DNA of 64,000 bases, taken from the NCBI RefSeq assembly GCF_008364825.1, contig NZ_VTTO01000011.1:94105-158104 (forward strand), given 5' to 3'. The notes beneath the pieces are model-generated. The model was not told the DNA's origin. It did not search any database and saw only the letters and a program-made list of their open reading frames with translations. How positions within the stretch are numbered: position 1 is the first letter of the stretch; each line of letters begins with the position of its first letter. Position numbers and translations under genes: made by a program. Positions 51,359-59,328 of this stretch are shown here, piece by piece. The DNA comes from Azospirillum sp. B21 (GTDB lineage: Bacteria > Pseudomonadota > Alphaproteobacteria > Azospirillales > Azospirillaceae).

Positions 51359-52474
51359 TCAGTCCCCGTCCAGTTCGTTGAAGCCCAGCGTGATGTCCAG
51401 CTGCGGGGCGAGCGTGCCCAGCATCTCCACCCGTGCCGCCTTGATCAGGCGCAGCGCGCCGTCGGCCTTCTTGCGGGCGGCGGGGTCGGTCACCGCCTTG
51501 TTCAGCGGGCCGGGTACCGCCTCCACCGCGCCGATGGCTGCGGCGAAGCTCTCGTCGATCGCCTGTTTGGCGGTCGACCCGTCCTCGCCCGGCGGCAGCA
51601 GCGAAACGAAACCCGGCCCGCCATTCTCGCCCATCAGCAGGGCGCGCAGCCCTTCCAGGTTCAGCACGATGTTGCGCAACGCCCGGCCACTGCGCAGAGC
51701 CTCCACCACCGCGGGCTTGGCATCCTCGATGCCGGTGCCGAGCGGGGCCATCAGCTTCTGGTCGATGATCACCTGCATGGCGGTGATGGCGGACGCGTAG
51801 AGCGTGTTCACGGCTTCCGACGCGGTGGGGCCGAGAACGGTCGCCTGACCGGCGGCCAGCGGCGCCTCCAGCTCCTTCCAGCCGTCGCGCGTATCGGTCG
51901 CGATGGCGGCGACGTTGCGGGCGGCGGCGGCGGCGAGCAGCCCGCGGAAGCGCTTGGCGTCGCTGCCGGTGAAGCTTTCCACCGTGACGGTCTCGTCGAA
52001 CAGCAGCCGTTCCAGCACGGTCAGGCCCTGCACGGCCGCGCTCTGGCGGGCAAGCGCCCCCGGCTGCAGCAGCTTCGGGTCCTGGTCGCGCAGGATCTGG
52101 CCGATCTGGCGCTGGACCACGCCCGCCCGTTCCGGCCAGAAGGACAGGCGGTCGGCGCGCAGGTTCACGGTCAACGGACCCGGCCGCAGATGCTGGACCG
52201 CAGCCCAGGCGTCGGTGACCCGGGTGTGGGCCGTCCGCGCCTCCTCCAGGCCGGCGGCGCTGGGGCCGGCGGCGAAGCGGTCGAGCGTGTCGGCATAGGC
52301 GGTGGCTGTCGTCACCAGCGCGTCGAAGCGGGGAAGGGCATGGGTGCGGACCATGCCGGCCAGGAAGGCGCTGTCCTTGTCCGACTGCCGGGCGGCGAAG
52401 GCCGGCGACCGGGGCAGCAGGGCTGCCACGGCGGCGGCGGCCGACAACAGTCCAAGCACTATGCGGCGTCGCAT
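51359..52474 (-). CDS. Imelysin-family protein, second copy with a degenerate GxHxxE motif
   Basis: A 371-residue protein with a signal peptide (GLLSAAAAVAALLPRSPAFA) and an all-helical imelysin (M75-type) body. The usual GxHxxE site appears as GLTVLERLLFD, so the His is missing and a metal-binding or peptidase role is doubtful. Its body contains ALARQSAAVQGLTVLE. ATG 52474 is used because it gives the signal peptide; upstream frames add unrelated sequence. It lies between the DUF1111 and DUF1513 genes of the cluster. Confidence 0.88.
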   Translation of the reverse strand: MRRRIVLGLLSAAAAVAALLPRSPAFAARQSDKDSAFLAGMVRTHALPRFDALVTTATAYADTLDRFAAGPSAAGLEEARTAHTRVTDAWAAVQHLRPGPLTVNLRADRLSFWPERAGVVQRQIGQILRDQDPKLLQPGALARQSAAVQGLTVLERLLFDETVTVESFTGSDAKRFRGLLAAAAARNVAAIATDTRDGWKELEAPLAAGQATVLGPTASEAVNTLYASAITAMQVIIDQKLMAPLGTGIEDAKPAVVEALRSGRALRNIVLNLEGLRALLMGENGGPGFVSLLPPGEDGSTAKQAIDESFAAAIGAVEAVPGPLNKAVTDPAARKKADGALRLIKAARVEMLGTLAPQLDITLGFNELDGD

Positions 52475-52524
52475 ACGATCAAATCCCTTCTGCCGGTTAC
52501 GCGGATCGAAACCCCGCCCATCCT

Positions 52525-53787
52525 TTACAAACCCAGCACGTAGCGCACCAGCCGTTTCCGCTTCGCCGCCGGCAGGGTCATGAAGCGGTCCTTCGCTTCC
52601 GCCGCTTCGCCGCCATGCCACAGGATGGCTTCGGTTACGCTGCGGGCCCGCCCGTCATGTAGCAGCGACAGCTGACCGTCCTTGGCCGCGAGCCGGTTCA
52701 GCCCCCACAGCGGCGTGGTGCGCCAGTCGCTCCCGCGCGCCTCGCCCATCGGCAACGCGTCGCCCAGAGCGGGGCCGAGGTCGTGCAGCAGCATGTCGCT
52801 GTGCGGGAAGATGTCGCGGTTGGACAGGGCCGGATGCGCCGGGTCCTCCCCCGTGCGCCAGGACGGGCGGTGGCAGGCGGCGCATCCGGTATCGGCGAAC
52901 AGCTTGGTGCCGGCCTTGTCCTTCGGCGCTTCCAGGCTGCCGTCGGGCGGCAGGTCGCGCAGATAACCGTCAATCAGGCCGATCACCGTGCTGGGGATCT
53001 CCAGCCCCTCGAACTGCTTGGAGTCGCCGTGGGGGGCGCTGCGGCAGGCGGTCTGCGCCGGGGTGCAGTCGCCCCACGGTTCCGGATAGGCCGGAGTCGA
53101 CATGCCGATGTCGAGGCTGAAGGCCTCCGCGTCCTGGTGGTCGAGCGTGGGGTGCATCGCCTTCCAGCCGAAGCGGCCGACCTGACGCTTGCCGTCCACC
53201 GTCACATGGTTGACCCGGCCGGCCACCGGTCCGCCGGACGCCGCCTGCCTTGCCGCCTCCGCCGCGATCGCCTCGGCCGGGATGCGGTCGAGCAGGCCCA
53301 TGCCATGGACCCGCGGGGGCACGCGGGCGGACATCACCGTCGCCTCGGCCAGCGGGCCATAGCCCAGATCCTCGACGACCGGCGTGGGATGGCGCAGCCG
53401 GACGGTCTCGCCGTCGGGGAAGCGCACCACCTCCTCGCGGTAGGTGACGCGGGGGCGTCCTTCGATCACCTGTCCGAGGATGGCGTTGGCTTGGATCTGG
53501 CGGCCATAGACCGGGTCGTCGTTCAGCTTGATCGCATAGCCGACGCCCTGGTCTCCCTCCACCGCCGGGTCGGGCGGACGGCCGCCGCCGCCGCGCGGAT
53601 GGCAGGTGGCGCAGGACCGTGCATTGTAGAGCGGGCCGAGGCCATCCGCCGCCTGGGTCGCGGTGGGCGCCGCCACCCACATGCGGCGGAACAGAGCCTC
53701 GCCGATGCGGTTGTCGAGGCTGTCGGCAGCCTGCGCGTGGGGGGCGAAGAGGACGCACAGGGCGGCCAATGTCAGGCGGAAAGGCAT
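52525..53787 (-). CDS. Di-haem DUF1111 family (thiol oxidoreductase-like) c-type cytochrome
   Basis: A 420-residue secreted protein with signal peptide (FRLTLAALCVLFAPHAQA) and two CxxCH haem sites: CATCH near residue 58 and CAACH near 295. This is the DUF1111/di-haem peroxidase-like arrangement. Electron transfer in the periplasm is expected. The ATG at 53787 is one base after the stop of the multicopper oxidase gene, so the two are tightly coupled. In this family cluster it may exchange electrons during iron handling; the partner is unknown. Confidence 0.9.
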   Translation of the reverse strand: MPFRLTLAALCVLFAPHAQAADSLDNRIGEALFRRMWVAAPTATQAADGLGPLYNARSCATCHPRGGGGRPPDPAVEGDQGVGYAIKLNDDPVYGRQIQANAILGQVIEGRPRVTYREEVVRFPDGETVRLRHPTPVVEDLGYGPLAEATVMSARVPPRVHGMGLLDRIPAEAIAAEAARQAASGGPVAGRVNHVTVDGKRQVGRFGWKAMHPTLDHQDAEAFSLDIGMSTPAYPEPWGDCTPAQTACRSAPHGDSKQFEGLEIPSTVIGLIDGYLRDLPPDGSLEAPKDKAGTKLFADTGCAACHRPSWRTGEDPAHPALSNRDIFPHSDMLLHDLGPALGDALPMGEARGSDWRTTPLWGLNRLAAKDGQLSLLHDGRARSVTEAILWHGGEAAEAKDRFMTLPAAKRKRLVRYVLGL

Positions 53788-53788
53788 C

Positions 53789-55273
53789 TCAAGCAACGCG
53801 GATGTATCCCATCATGCCGGTGTCCTGGTGTTCGATGATGTGGCAGTGGAACATCCAGTCGCCGGGATTATCGGCCTTGATGGCGACGCGCAGGCGTTCC
53901 TTCGGCTCCAGCAGGACGGTGTCGGCATGGTGGGGCACCACCTCGCGGCCGTCCGACGACAGCACCTTAAAGGTGTAGCCGTGGATATGGATCGGGTGCA
54001 GGTGCGGCGTCAGGTTGGCCAGCTCGAAGATGTAGCTCCGGCCCTTTTCCAGCGTGACCAGCGGCGGCGGCAGATGCTCGTGCCCGCCCTCCGGCCAGCT
54101 CTGCTGGTTGATCGCCCAGAAGGTCTTCTCCGACAGGCAGAGCGAGTCGGCATAGGGCAGTCCGGCCAGGATCGCCGGGTCGAAGCTCTGCGCCACCGCG
54201 GTGGCGGAGAAGGCCATCGGGATGACGGGCGCGTCCTTCAGGTCCGGTTCGGGGAAGGCGGAGGCGGGCAGGGCGCGCGGCTTGAAACGCTTGTTGGGCA
54301 GCGCGGGACCGACGGCGCGGAAGGTGGCGAGCGGCCGGGGCTCGGCCGAATAGACGTTGGTCAGCCGCAGGGTCTGGCCGGCCTTTGCGGGAGCGCGGAA
54401 CAGCACGTCGATGCGCATCGCCGGGCCCATGGGCCAGCCGTCCAGCGGGCGGGGCGGCAGCGGGTTGCCGTCCACCGCGACGATCCAGGCCTCCGCCCCC
54501 TCCACCCGCAGATCGACCACGCGGGTGCTGTCGATGTTGTAGAGGCGGGCACGGATGTCGCCGTTGGCGGGCACCTCGATCACCGGATCGATGGCGCCGT
54601 TGACGGTGGAGACGCTGCCGAAGGTGCCGGCGCGCGAGGCGCCCCGGTCGGTGATGAACGGGCCGAATTTGCCCGCCTTATCCAGCTGCCAGTCCTTGAC
54701 CAGACAGACGATGTCGGCGTCGAATTTCGGCGCGTCCGGCTCCTCCACGATCAGCACGCCGGCAAGGCCGCGGCCGAGCAGTTCCACCGTGTTGCAGTGG
54801 GGATGGAAGAAGAAGGACCCGGCGTCGGGCGGGGTGAATTCATAGACATGGCGCTCGCCGGGCTTGGTCGGCGGCTGGGTCAGGTAGGGCACGCCGTCTT
54901 CCAGGTTCGGCAGGCGGATGCCATGCCAGTGGATCGAGGTGTGCTCGTCCAACCCGTTGACCAGCGTGGCGCGCAGCCGCTGGCCCTTGCGCATGCGGAT
55001 GACCGGACCGGGGAAGCTGTCGGCGTAGGTGATCAGCGGCGATGGTTCGGCGGGTTCCGGCAGGATGCGCTGAAGGCGCTGCTTCGCGACAAGCTCCACC
55101 TCGACCAGATCGCCGGCGGAGGTGATCGGCGCCGGTCCGCCCAGGCCGGCCTTCAGGGCACCGGCAGCCGGTGCGGCGATCCCGGTGCCGCCCAGCGCCA
55201 TCGCTGCCACGGCGGTGCCCCCGGCGCGCAAGAGGGCACGGCGGGACAGGGGGGTGGCGAGGCGGTGCGGCAT
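53789..55273 (-). CDS. Tat-exported multicopper oxidase
   Basis: A 494-residue multicopper oxidase of the CueO/laccase-like group. A twin-arginine signal (SRRALLRAG, R11-R12) exports the folded enzyme. The copper ligands are complete: HWHG, FFHPHC, HPIHIHG and HCHIIEHQDTGMM, giving type 1, 2 and 3 sites with an axial Met. It lacks a long Met-rich insert of CueO. A periplasmic oxidase between an imelysin and a di-haem protein suggests iron(II) oxidation during uptake, or copper tolerance; substrate unproven. Confidence 0.93.
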   Translation of the reverse strand: MPHRLATPLSRRALLRAGGTAVAAMALGGTGIAAPAAGALKAGLGGPAPITSAGDLVEVELVAKQRLQRILPEPAEPSPLITYADSFPGPVIRMRKGQRLRATLVNGLDEHTSIHWHGIRLPNLEDGVPYLTQPPTKPGERHVYEFTPPDAGSFFFHPHCNTVELLGRGLAGVLIVEEPDAPKFDADIVCLVKDWQLDKAGKFGPFITDRGASRAGTFGSVSTVNGAIDPVIEVPANGDIRARLYNIDSTRVVDLRVEGAEAWIVAVDGNPLPPRPLDGWPMGPAMRIDVLFRAPAKAGQTLRLTNVYSAEPRPLATFRAVGPALPNKRFKPRALPASAFPEPDLKDAPVIPMAFSATAVAQSFDPAILAGLPYADSLCLSEKTFWAINQQSWPEGGHEHLPPPLVTLEKGRSYIFELANLTPHLHPIHIHGYTFKVLSSDGREVVPHHADTVLLEPKERLRVAIKADNPGDWMFHCHIIEHQDTGMMGYIRVA

Positions 55274-55299
55274 GACGGCAGTCCGAATACGACAGGCAG

Positions 55300-55400
55300 A
55301 AAAAAAGCCGGCTCCGGCCCCGCCCCTTCCGCGCCGGATCGGCCCGGAAGGGAAGGTGGGGAAACGGTCATGCGCGGATGAGGCGCGGGACCGGAGCCGG
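55300..55400 (-). terminator. Attenuator-like hairpin after the first imelysin gene
   Basis: On the minus strand CCGGCTCCGG (55400-55391) pairs with CCGGAGCCGG (55317-55308), with an inner stem CCCTTCCG/CGGAAGGG (55352-55324), followed by C and seven T (55306-55300). It lies between the imelysin/ICMP gene and the multicopper oxidase gene. It should end part of the transcript and leave the first gene more strongly expressed than the four downstream genes. Confidence 0.75.
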
Positions 55401-55408
55401 ATGCAGGC

Positions 55409-56683
55409 TTACTTGCCGACCTTCGACGGATCGTCGAGGCTGTCGGAACCCTGGACGCTGATGGAGACACCCAGGGTGTTGACGGCGCCTTCCAGCGCCT
55501 TCTTCTGGTCGACAAGACGGTCGACGGCAGCAGCCACCAGCTTGTTGCCGTCCTCGTTGTCGGCGGCGATCATCTGGTCGTAGGCCATCTTGCCGCTGTC
55601 GGCGGTGTCCTTGATCGCCTGCATCGCCTTCATGGTCTCGGCCATGGCGGTCTTCACCGCGGCGTCCGCGTCTGCGGACTTGGCGGCGACCAGCTGCGAC
55701 AGCGAGGCGCCGGAGACGGTCTTGCCGTCGGTACGCTTGTAGCTGCCGTTGTAGACGTTCACCATGCCGACTTCGTCGTAATAGTGCGAGTTGTGGGTGT
55801 TGTCGGAGAAGCAGTCATGCTCCTCCTCCGGGTCGTGCAGCATCAGGCCGAGCTTCATGCGCTCGCCCGCCAGTTCGCCGTAGCTCAGCGAACCCAGGCC
55901 GGTCAGCATGCGGGCGATGCCCTCGCCTTCCGGGGCCTTGGCGATGGAGGCGCGGGCCTTGCCCTTCGGCGCCCACTCCGCGGTCATCTCGGCGAGGTCG
56001 TCGACCAGCATCTGGGTGGCGACGGTCAGATACTGGGCGCGGCGGTCGCAATGGCCGTTGGTGCAATCCTTGCCCTTGGCGTAGTCGGTCGCCTTGCGCG
56101 CGCCGGCACCGGGGCCGGTGCCGTTCAGATCCTGGCCCCACAGCAGGAATTCGACGGCATGATAGCCGGTGGCGACGTTCGCCTCGACCTTGCCGGCCTC
56201 GTGCAGTTTGTCGCTCAGCAGGCCCTTGTTGATCTTCGCCGCGTTGATCGTCTTGCCGCCGGCCGTGATCTTTGCGTTGGCGATGACGTTGGCCTTGGCG
56301 TAGGGGTTGCTCTCGCCGCCGGCATAGCCGTCGTCGACATAGTCGATCAGGCCCTCGTCCAGCGGCCAGGCATTCACCTTGCCTTCCCAGGCATCGACGA
56401 TCGGGTTGCCGAAGCGGAAGGCTTCCGTCTGCATGTAGGGAACGCGGGCGGCCTTCCAGGCCTCGCGCGCCTTGGCCAGAGTCTCCTCCGTCGGATTGGC
56501 GACCAGGGCGTCCACCGCCTTCTTCAGCGCCTTGGCGCCGGTGGTGGCGTCCTCGTAGGCGGCATGGGCGATGTCGGCGTAGTTCTTCGCCACGTCCTTG
56601 TAGGCCGGCGCCGCCGCCTGGGCGGCGAACGGCATCAGGGCAACGACGGCTACGGCGGCAAGGCCGGCAGCGCGCTTCGACAT
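55409..56683 (-). CDS. Imelysin/ICMP (iron-regulated protein A-like) periplasmic protein
   Basis: A 424-residue secreted imelysin (signal peptide ends VALMPFAAQA). The conserved GxHxxE appears as GYHAVEFLLWGQDL and the other hallmark LHDPEEEHDCFSDNTHNSHYYDEVG is complete. In cyanobacteria and pseudomonads such proteins are iron-regulated (IrpA, ICMP) and some are thought to bind iron or act in its uptake. ATG 56683 follows GAGGAGACCTCC. It is the first gene behind two Fur/Irr-like boxes (56726-56765), fitting iron repression. Confidence 0.93.
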   Translation of the reverse strand: MSKRAAGLAAVAVVALMPFAAQAAAPAYKDVAKNYADIAHAAYEDATTGAKALKKAVDALVANPTEETLAKAREAWKAARVPYMQTEAFRFGNPIVDAWEGKVNAWPLDEGLIDYVDDGYAGGESNPYAKANVIANAKITAGGKTINAAKINKGLLSDKLHEAGKVEANVATGYHAVEFLLWGQDLNGTGPGAGARKATDYAKGKDCTNGHCDRRAQYLTVATQMLVDDLAEMTAEWAPKGKARASIAKAPEGEGIARMLTGLGSLSYGELAGERMKLGLMLHDPEEEHDCFSDNTHNSHYYDEVGMVNVYNGSYKRTDGKTVSGASLSQLVAAKSADADAAVKTAMAETMKAMQAIKDTADSGKMAYDQMIAADNEDGNKLVAAAVDRLVDQKKALEGAVNTLGVSISVQGSDSLDDPSKVGK

Positions 56684-56725
56684 GGAGGTCTCCTCGAACG
56701 TCGGTGGTCTGAAATGACAGCAAGT

Positions 56726-56765
56726 GCGACTGATTCTCAGCGAATAACGTCGCGAATCATTCTCA
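56726..56765 (-). promoter_or_regulatory. Two tandem Fur/Irr-like boxes upstream of the imelysin cluster
   Basis: GCGACTGATTCTCA (56726-56739) and GCGAATCATTCTCA (56752-56765) are two-mismatch direct repeats 26 bases apart, centred about 50 and 75 bases upstream of the imelysin ATG. GAATCATTCTCA-type half sites match Fur/Irr-style boxes; tandem sites suggest cooperative binding. Confidence 0.65.
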
Positions 56766-56862
56766 CTGTCAAGCCCTATCCGCGTTGGGGGTACTCGGAA
56801 AAGCGGCTTCGGCCGGGTGCTGCGTCGATATTACCCGGTAGCAAGGGAACGGAGGCCGTTCC

Positions 56863-58020
56863 TCACCCCTGGCGGAGCGCCCGATTGAGCGCCTGCCCCA
56901 GATCTTCGAACAGGTCGTCGGGCGACTCAAGGCCGACCGACAGCCGCAGCAGATCGCCGGGAACCGGGGAGGTCGGGCCTTCGATGCTGGCGCGGTGTTC
57001 GATCAGGCTTTCCACCCCGCCCAGCGAGGTGGCGCGGCGCCAGACGCCGACATGGGCGGCGGTGTCGATGGCGGCCTGGGTGCCGCCCTTCACCCGGATC
57101 GAAAGCATGCCGCCAAAGCCGCCGGTCATCTGCCGCGAGGCGATGCCGTGGCCGCGGAAGCCGGGAAGGCCGGGATAGAGCACCTCCGCCACCTGCGGAT
57201 GGGCGGACAGCCGCTCCGCCAGGGTCATGGCGGCGGCGCACTGCCAGCGGACGCGGGCGAACAGGGTGCGCAGTCCGCGCTGGAGAAGCCACGCCTCGAA
57301 GCTGCCGAGGATGCCGCCCTGCTGGGTCTGCACCGCCTTGATGCGGCTCCAGAACTCGTCCTTGCGGGCGGCGGTCAGGGTGCCGGCGACGACGTCCGAA
57401 TGGCCGTTCAGGTATTTGGTCGCCGAATGCATGACGATGTCGGCGCCCAGTTCCAGCGGACGGGTCAGCACAGGGGTCGCCACCGTGCTGTCCACGGCGA
57501 GCCAGGCCCCGGCGTCATGCGCGAGTTCGGCCACCGCGGCGATGTCGGTGACGGTCCACAACGGGTTGGCCGGCGTCTCCAGCCAGACCAGTCGCGTCTG
57601 GCCGGGGCGGAGTGCGGCCCGGACCGCGTCGGTATTGCTGGTGTCCACCCCTTCCACCCGCAGGCCCCAGCGGGTGGCCGGGCCATGCACCCAGTTGCGG
57701 AAGGCCCAGTACATCACGTCGGGAACGATCACATGGTCGCCGGGATCGAGCGCCTGGAACACCGCCGTTGCCGCCGCCATGCCGGAGGCGAACAGCAGCG
57801 TGTCCGCGCCCTTTTCCAGTTCGGTGATGGTCCGCGCCGGAATGTCGAAGGTCGGGTTGTCGGCGCGGGCATAGACCCTGCCGCGGTCATAGCCGTTGTC
57901 GGGATCGCGGATGTAGGTGGTGGAGGGGTGGATCGGCGGAATGACCGCGCCGCTGGCAGCGTCCTCAAACCCCAGGGCGCCGGCGGCGATGGTTTCGGGA
58001 CGGTGGGGACGGTCGGTCAT
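56863..58020 (-). CDS. Trans-sulfuration PLP enzyme (cystathionine gamma-synthase/beta-lyase type)
   Basis: A 385-residue Cys/Met-metabolism PLP enzyme. The PLP lysine is in SATKYLNGHSDV, the phosphate-binding FASGMAAATAVF and the aspartate in LAVDSTVATPV are visible, and the end LRLSVGLESPDDL is typical. Family members are cystathionine gamma-synthase, beta- or gamma-lyase and related lyases; they cannot be told apart safely here. ATG 58020 gives the standard length; the longer frame starts with an unrelated leader. It is alone between the imelysin cluster and the AbrB gene. Confidence 0.9.
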   Translation of the reverse strand: MTDRPHRPETIAAGALGFEDAASGAVIPPIHPSTTYIRDPDNGYDRGRVYARADNPTFDIPARTITELEKGADTLLFASGMAAATAVFQALDPGDHVIVPDVMYWAFRNWVHGPATRWGLRVEGVDTSNTDAVRAALRPGQTRLVWLETPANPLWTVTDIAAVAELAHDAGAWLAVDSTVATPVLTRPLELGADIVMHSATKYLNGHSDVVAGTLTAARKDEFWSRIKAVQTQQGGILGSFEAWLLQRGLRTLFARVRWQCAAAMTLAERLSAHPQVAEVLYPGLPGFRGHGIASRQMTGGFGGMLSIRVKGGTQAAIDTAAHVGVWRRATSLGGVESLIEHRASIEGPTSPVPGDLLRLSVGLESPDDLFEDLGQALNRALRQG

Positions 58021-58123
58021 TGCCGGGGCACTCCGGATCGGGGCGTAAGGGGGGTACGAAGGATACGCTTCGAACCAGCGTCGGCGCAACGTCCCGTCGG
58101 GCAGTGCGCCCTTCGCCGAAAGC

Positions 58124-59206
58124 TTAGGCGTAACGCGCGATCAGGCGGGCCAGAGGCGGTCCGGACAGCACCACCACGAACAGGCGCAAGGTCTGCAGCG
58201 CCAATACCAGCGGCAGGTCCACCCCGGTGCCGAGCGCGATCACCACAACGGAATCGAGCCCGCCCGGGCTGGTGGCGAGGAAGGCGGTCAGCGGGTCGGT
58301 CGGCAGCAGCGTCACCAGCATCCAAGCCGACAGGCTGCACAGCGCGATCATCAGCGCGGTCGACAGCAGCATCTGCGGCACCGCACGGAACGCGTGGCCC
58401 AGCACCTCGCGGGTGAAGCGCAGCCCGATGCTCCAGCCGATCACGGCATAGGTGACGGTCAGCAGCGTGTGCGGCAGCTGCAGCGATATCCCGGCACCGG
58501 TCTGGACCAGCGCCCCCAGCACCATCGGGACCAGCAGGGCGCCCGACGGGATGCGGAACCGGTGCCCGATCCAGCCGCCGACCAGGGCGACCAGCAGGGT
58601 CGCCGCCAGCCCCGCCGGGTCCAGCGCCTCGACAGGGGCGGCGGCCGGCGTCGCTCCCTGCGGGCCGGCGGTCAGCGCGTGGGTGACCAGGGAGGCGCTG
58701 AGCACCACCAGAACCACGCGCAGATACTGCATCACCGCGACCAGCCGGGCGTCCGCGCCATACTGGCCTGCCATCGCGACCATGGCCGCGGCGGCTCCCG
58801 GCGACACGCCCCAGGCGGCGGTGGTGCCGGGCAGGCTGCCATAGCGGACAAAGAGCCAGCCGACGATGCCGCTGACCATCACCGTCAGCCCGACGGTTCC
58901 CAGCATCAGCGGCCAGTTGCGGGCGATGGACAGCAGGATCGACGCGGTGACGGCATGGGCGACGAGGCAGCCGATGATCGCCTGGGCCATGGTGAAGCCG
59001 GATGGCGGCACCCGGATGGAGGCGCCGCCGACGCCGAACGCGATCCCTCCGACCATCGGCCCGATCAGCCAGGCGGCGGGAAGCCCGATCCCGTCCAGCC
59101 CCAGCGTAACCGCCCCCGACAGCGCGAGCAGGCCCGCCCATTGCGCCAGCTTGCTGGCCCAGCCATTCGGTCGGCCGGCTCCCGCCCGATCCTCCGTACC
59201 CGCCAC
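58124..59206 (-). CDS. AbrB-family membrane protein (putative regulator/permease)
   Basis: A 360-residue integral membrane protein with about ten helices. It matches the TIGR03082/AbrB membrane family by its duplicated pattern (LPAAWLIGPMVGGIAFGV and MVLGALVQTGAGISLQLP; TDPLTAFLATSPGGLDSVVVIALG). The family name comes from old annotation; the protein is unrelated to the small AbrB DNA-binding regulator and probably transports an unknown substrate. The start is GTG 59206. It stands apart from the flanking genes. Confidence 0.85.
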   Translation of the reverse strand: MAGTEDRAGAGRPNGWASKLAQWAGLLALSGAVTLGLDGIGLPAAWLIGPMVGGIAFGVGGASIRVPPSGFTMAQAIIGCLVAHAVTASILLSIARNWPLMLGTVGLTVMVSGIVGWLFVRYGSLPGTTAAWGVSPGAAAAMVAMAGQYGADARLVAVMQYLRVVLVVLSASLVTHALTAGPQGATPAAAPVEALDPAGLAATLLVALVGGWIGHRFRIPSGALLVPMVLGALVQTGAGISLQLPHTLLTVTYAVIGWSIGLRFTREVLGHAFRAVPQMLLSTALMIALCSLSAWMLVTLLPTDPLTAFLATSPGGLDSVVVIALGTGVDLPLVLALQTLRLFVVVLSGPPLARLIARYA

Positions 59207-59328
59207 GGACTCATACCTGTACGAATAATTTCCGACCGGAGCATGCTGCCTGCCGCAGGACCTTTCCGTCCAGCGGCAGGGCGGGCGCGGCAGCCATGCA
59301 GCCGGTGGCGGTGCGGCCCGGTTGAGGA

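Noticed and set aside
58124..59206. AbrB transition-state regulator
   Set aside because: The protein is a ten-helix membrane protein; only the old family label is shared.
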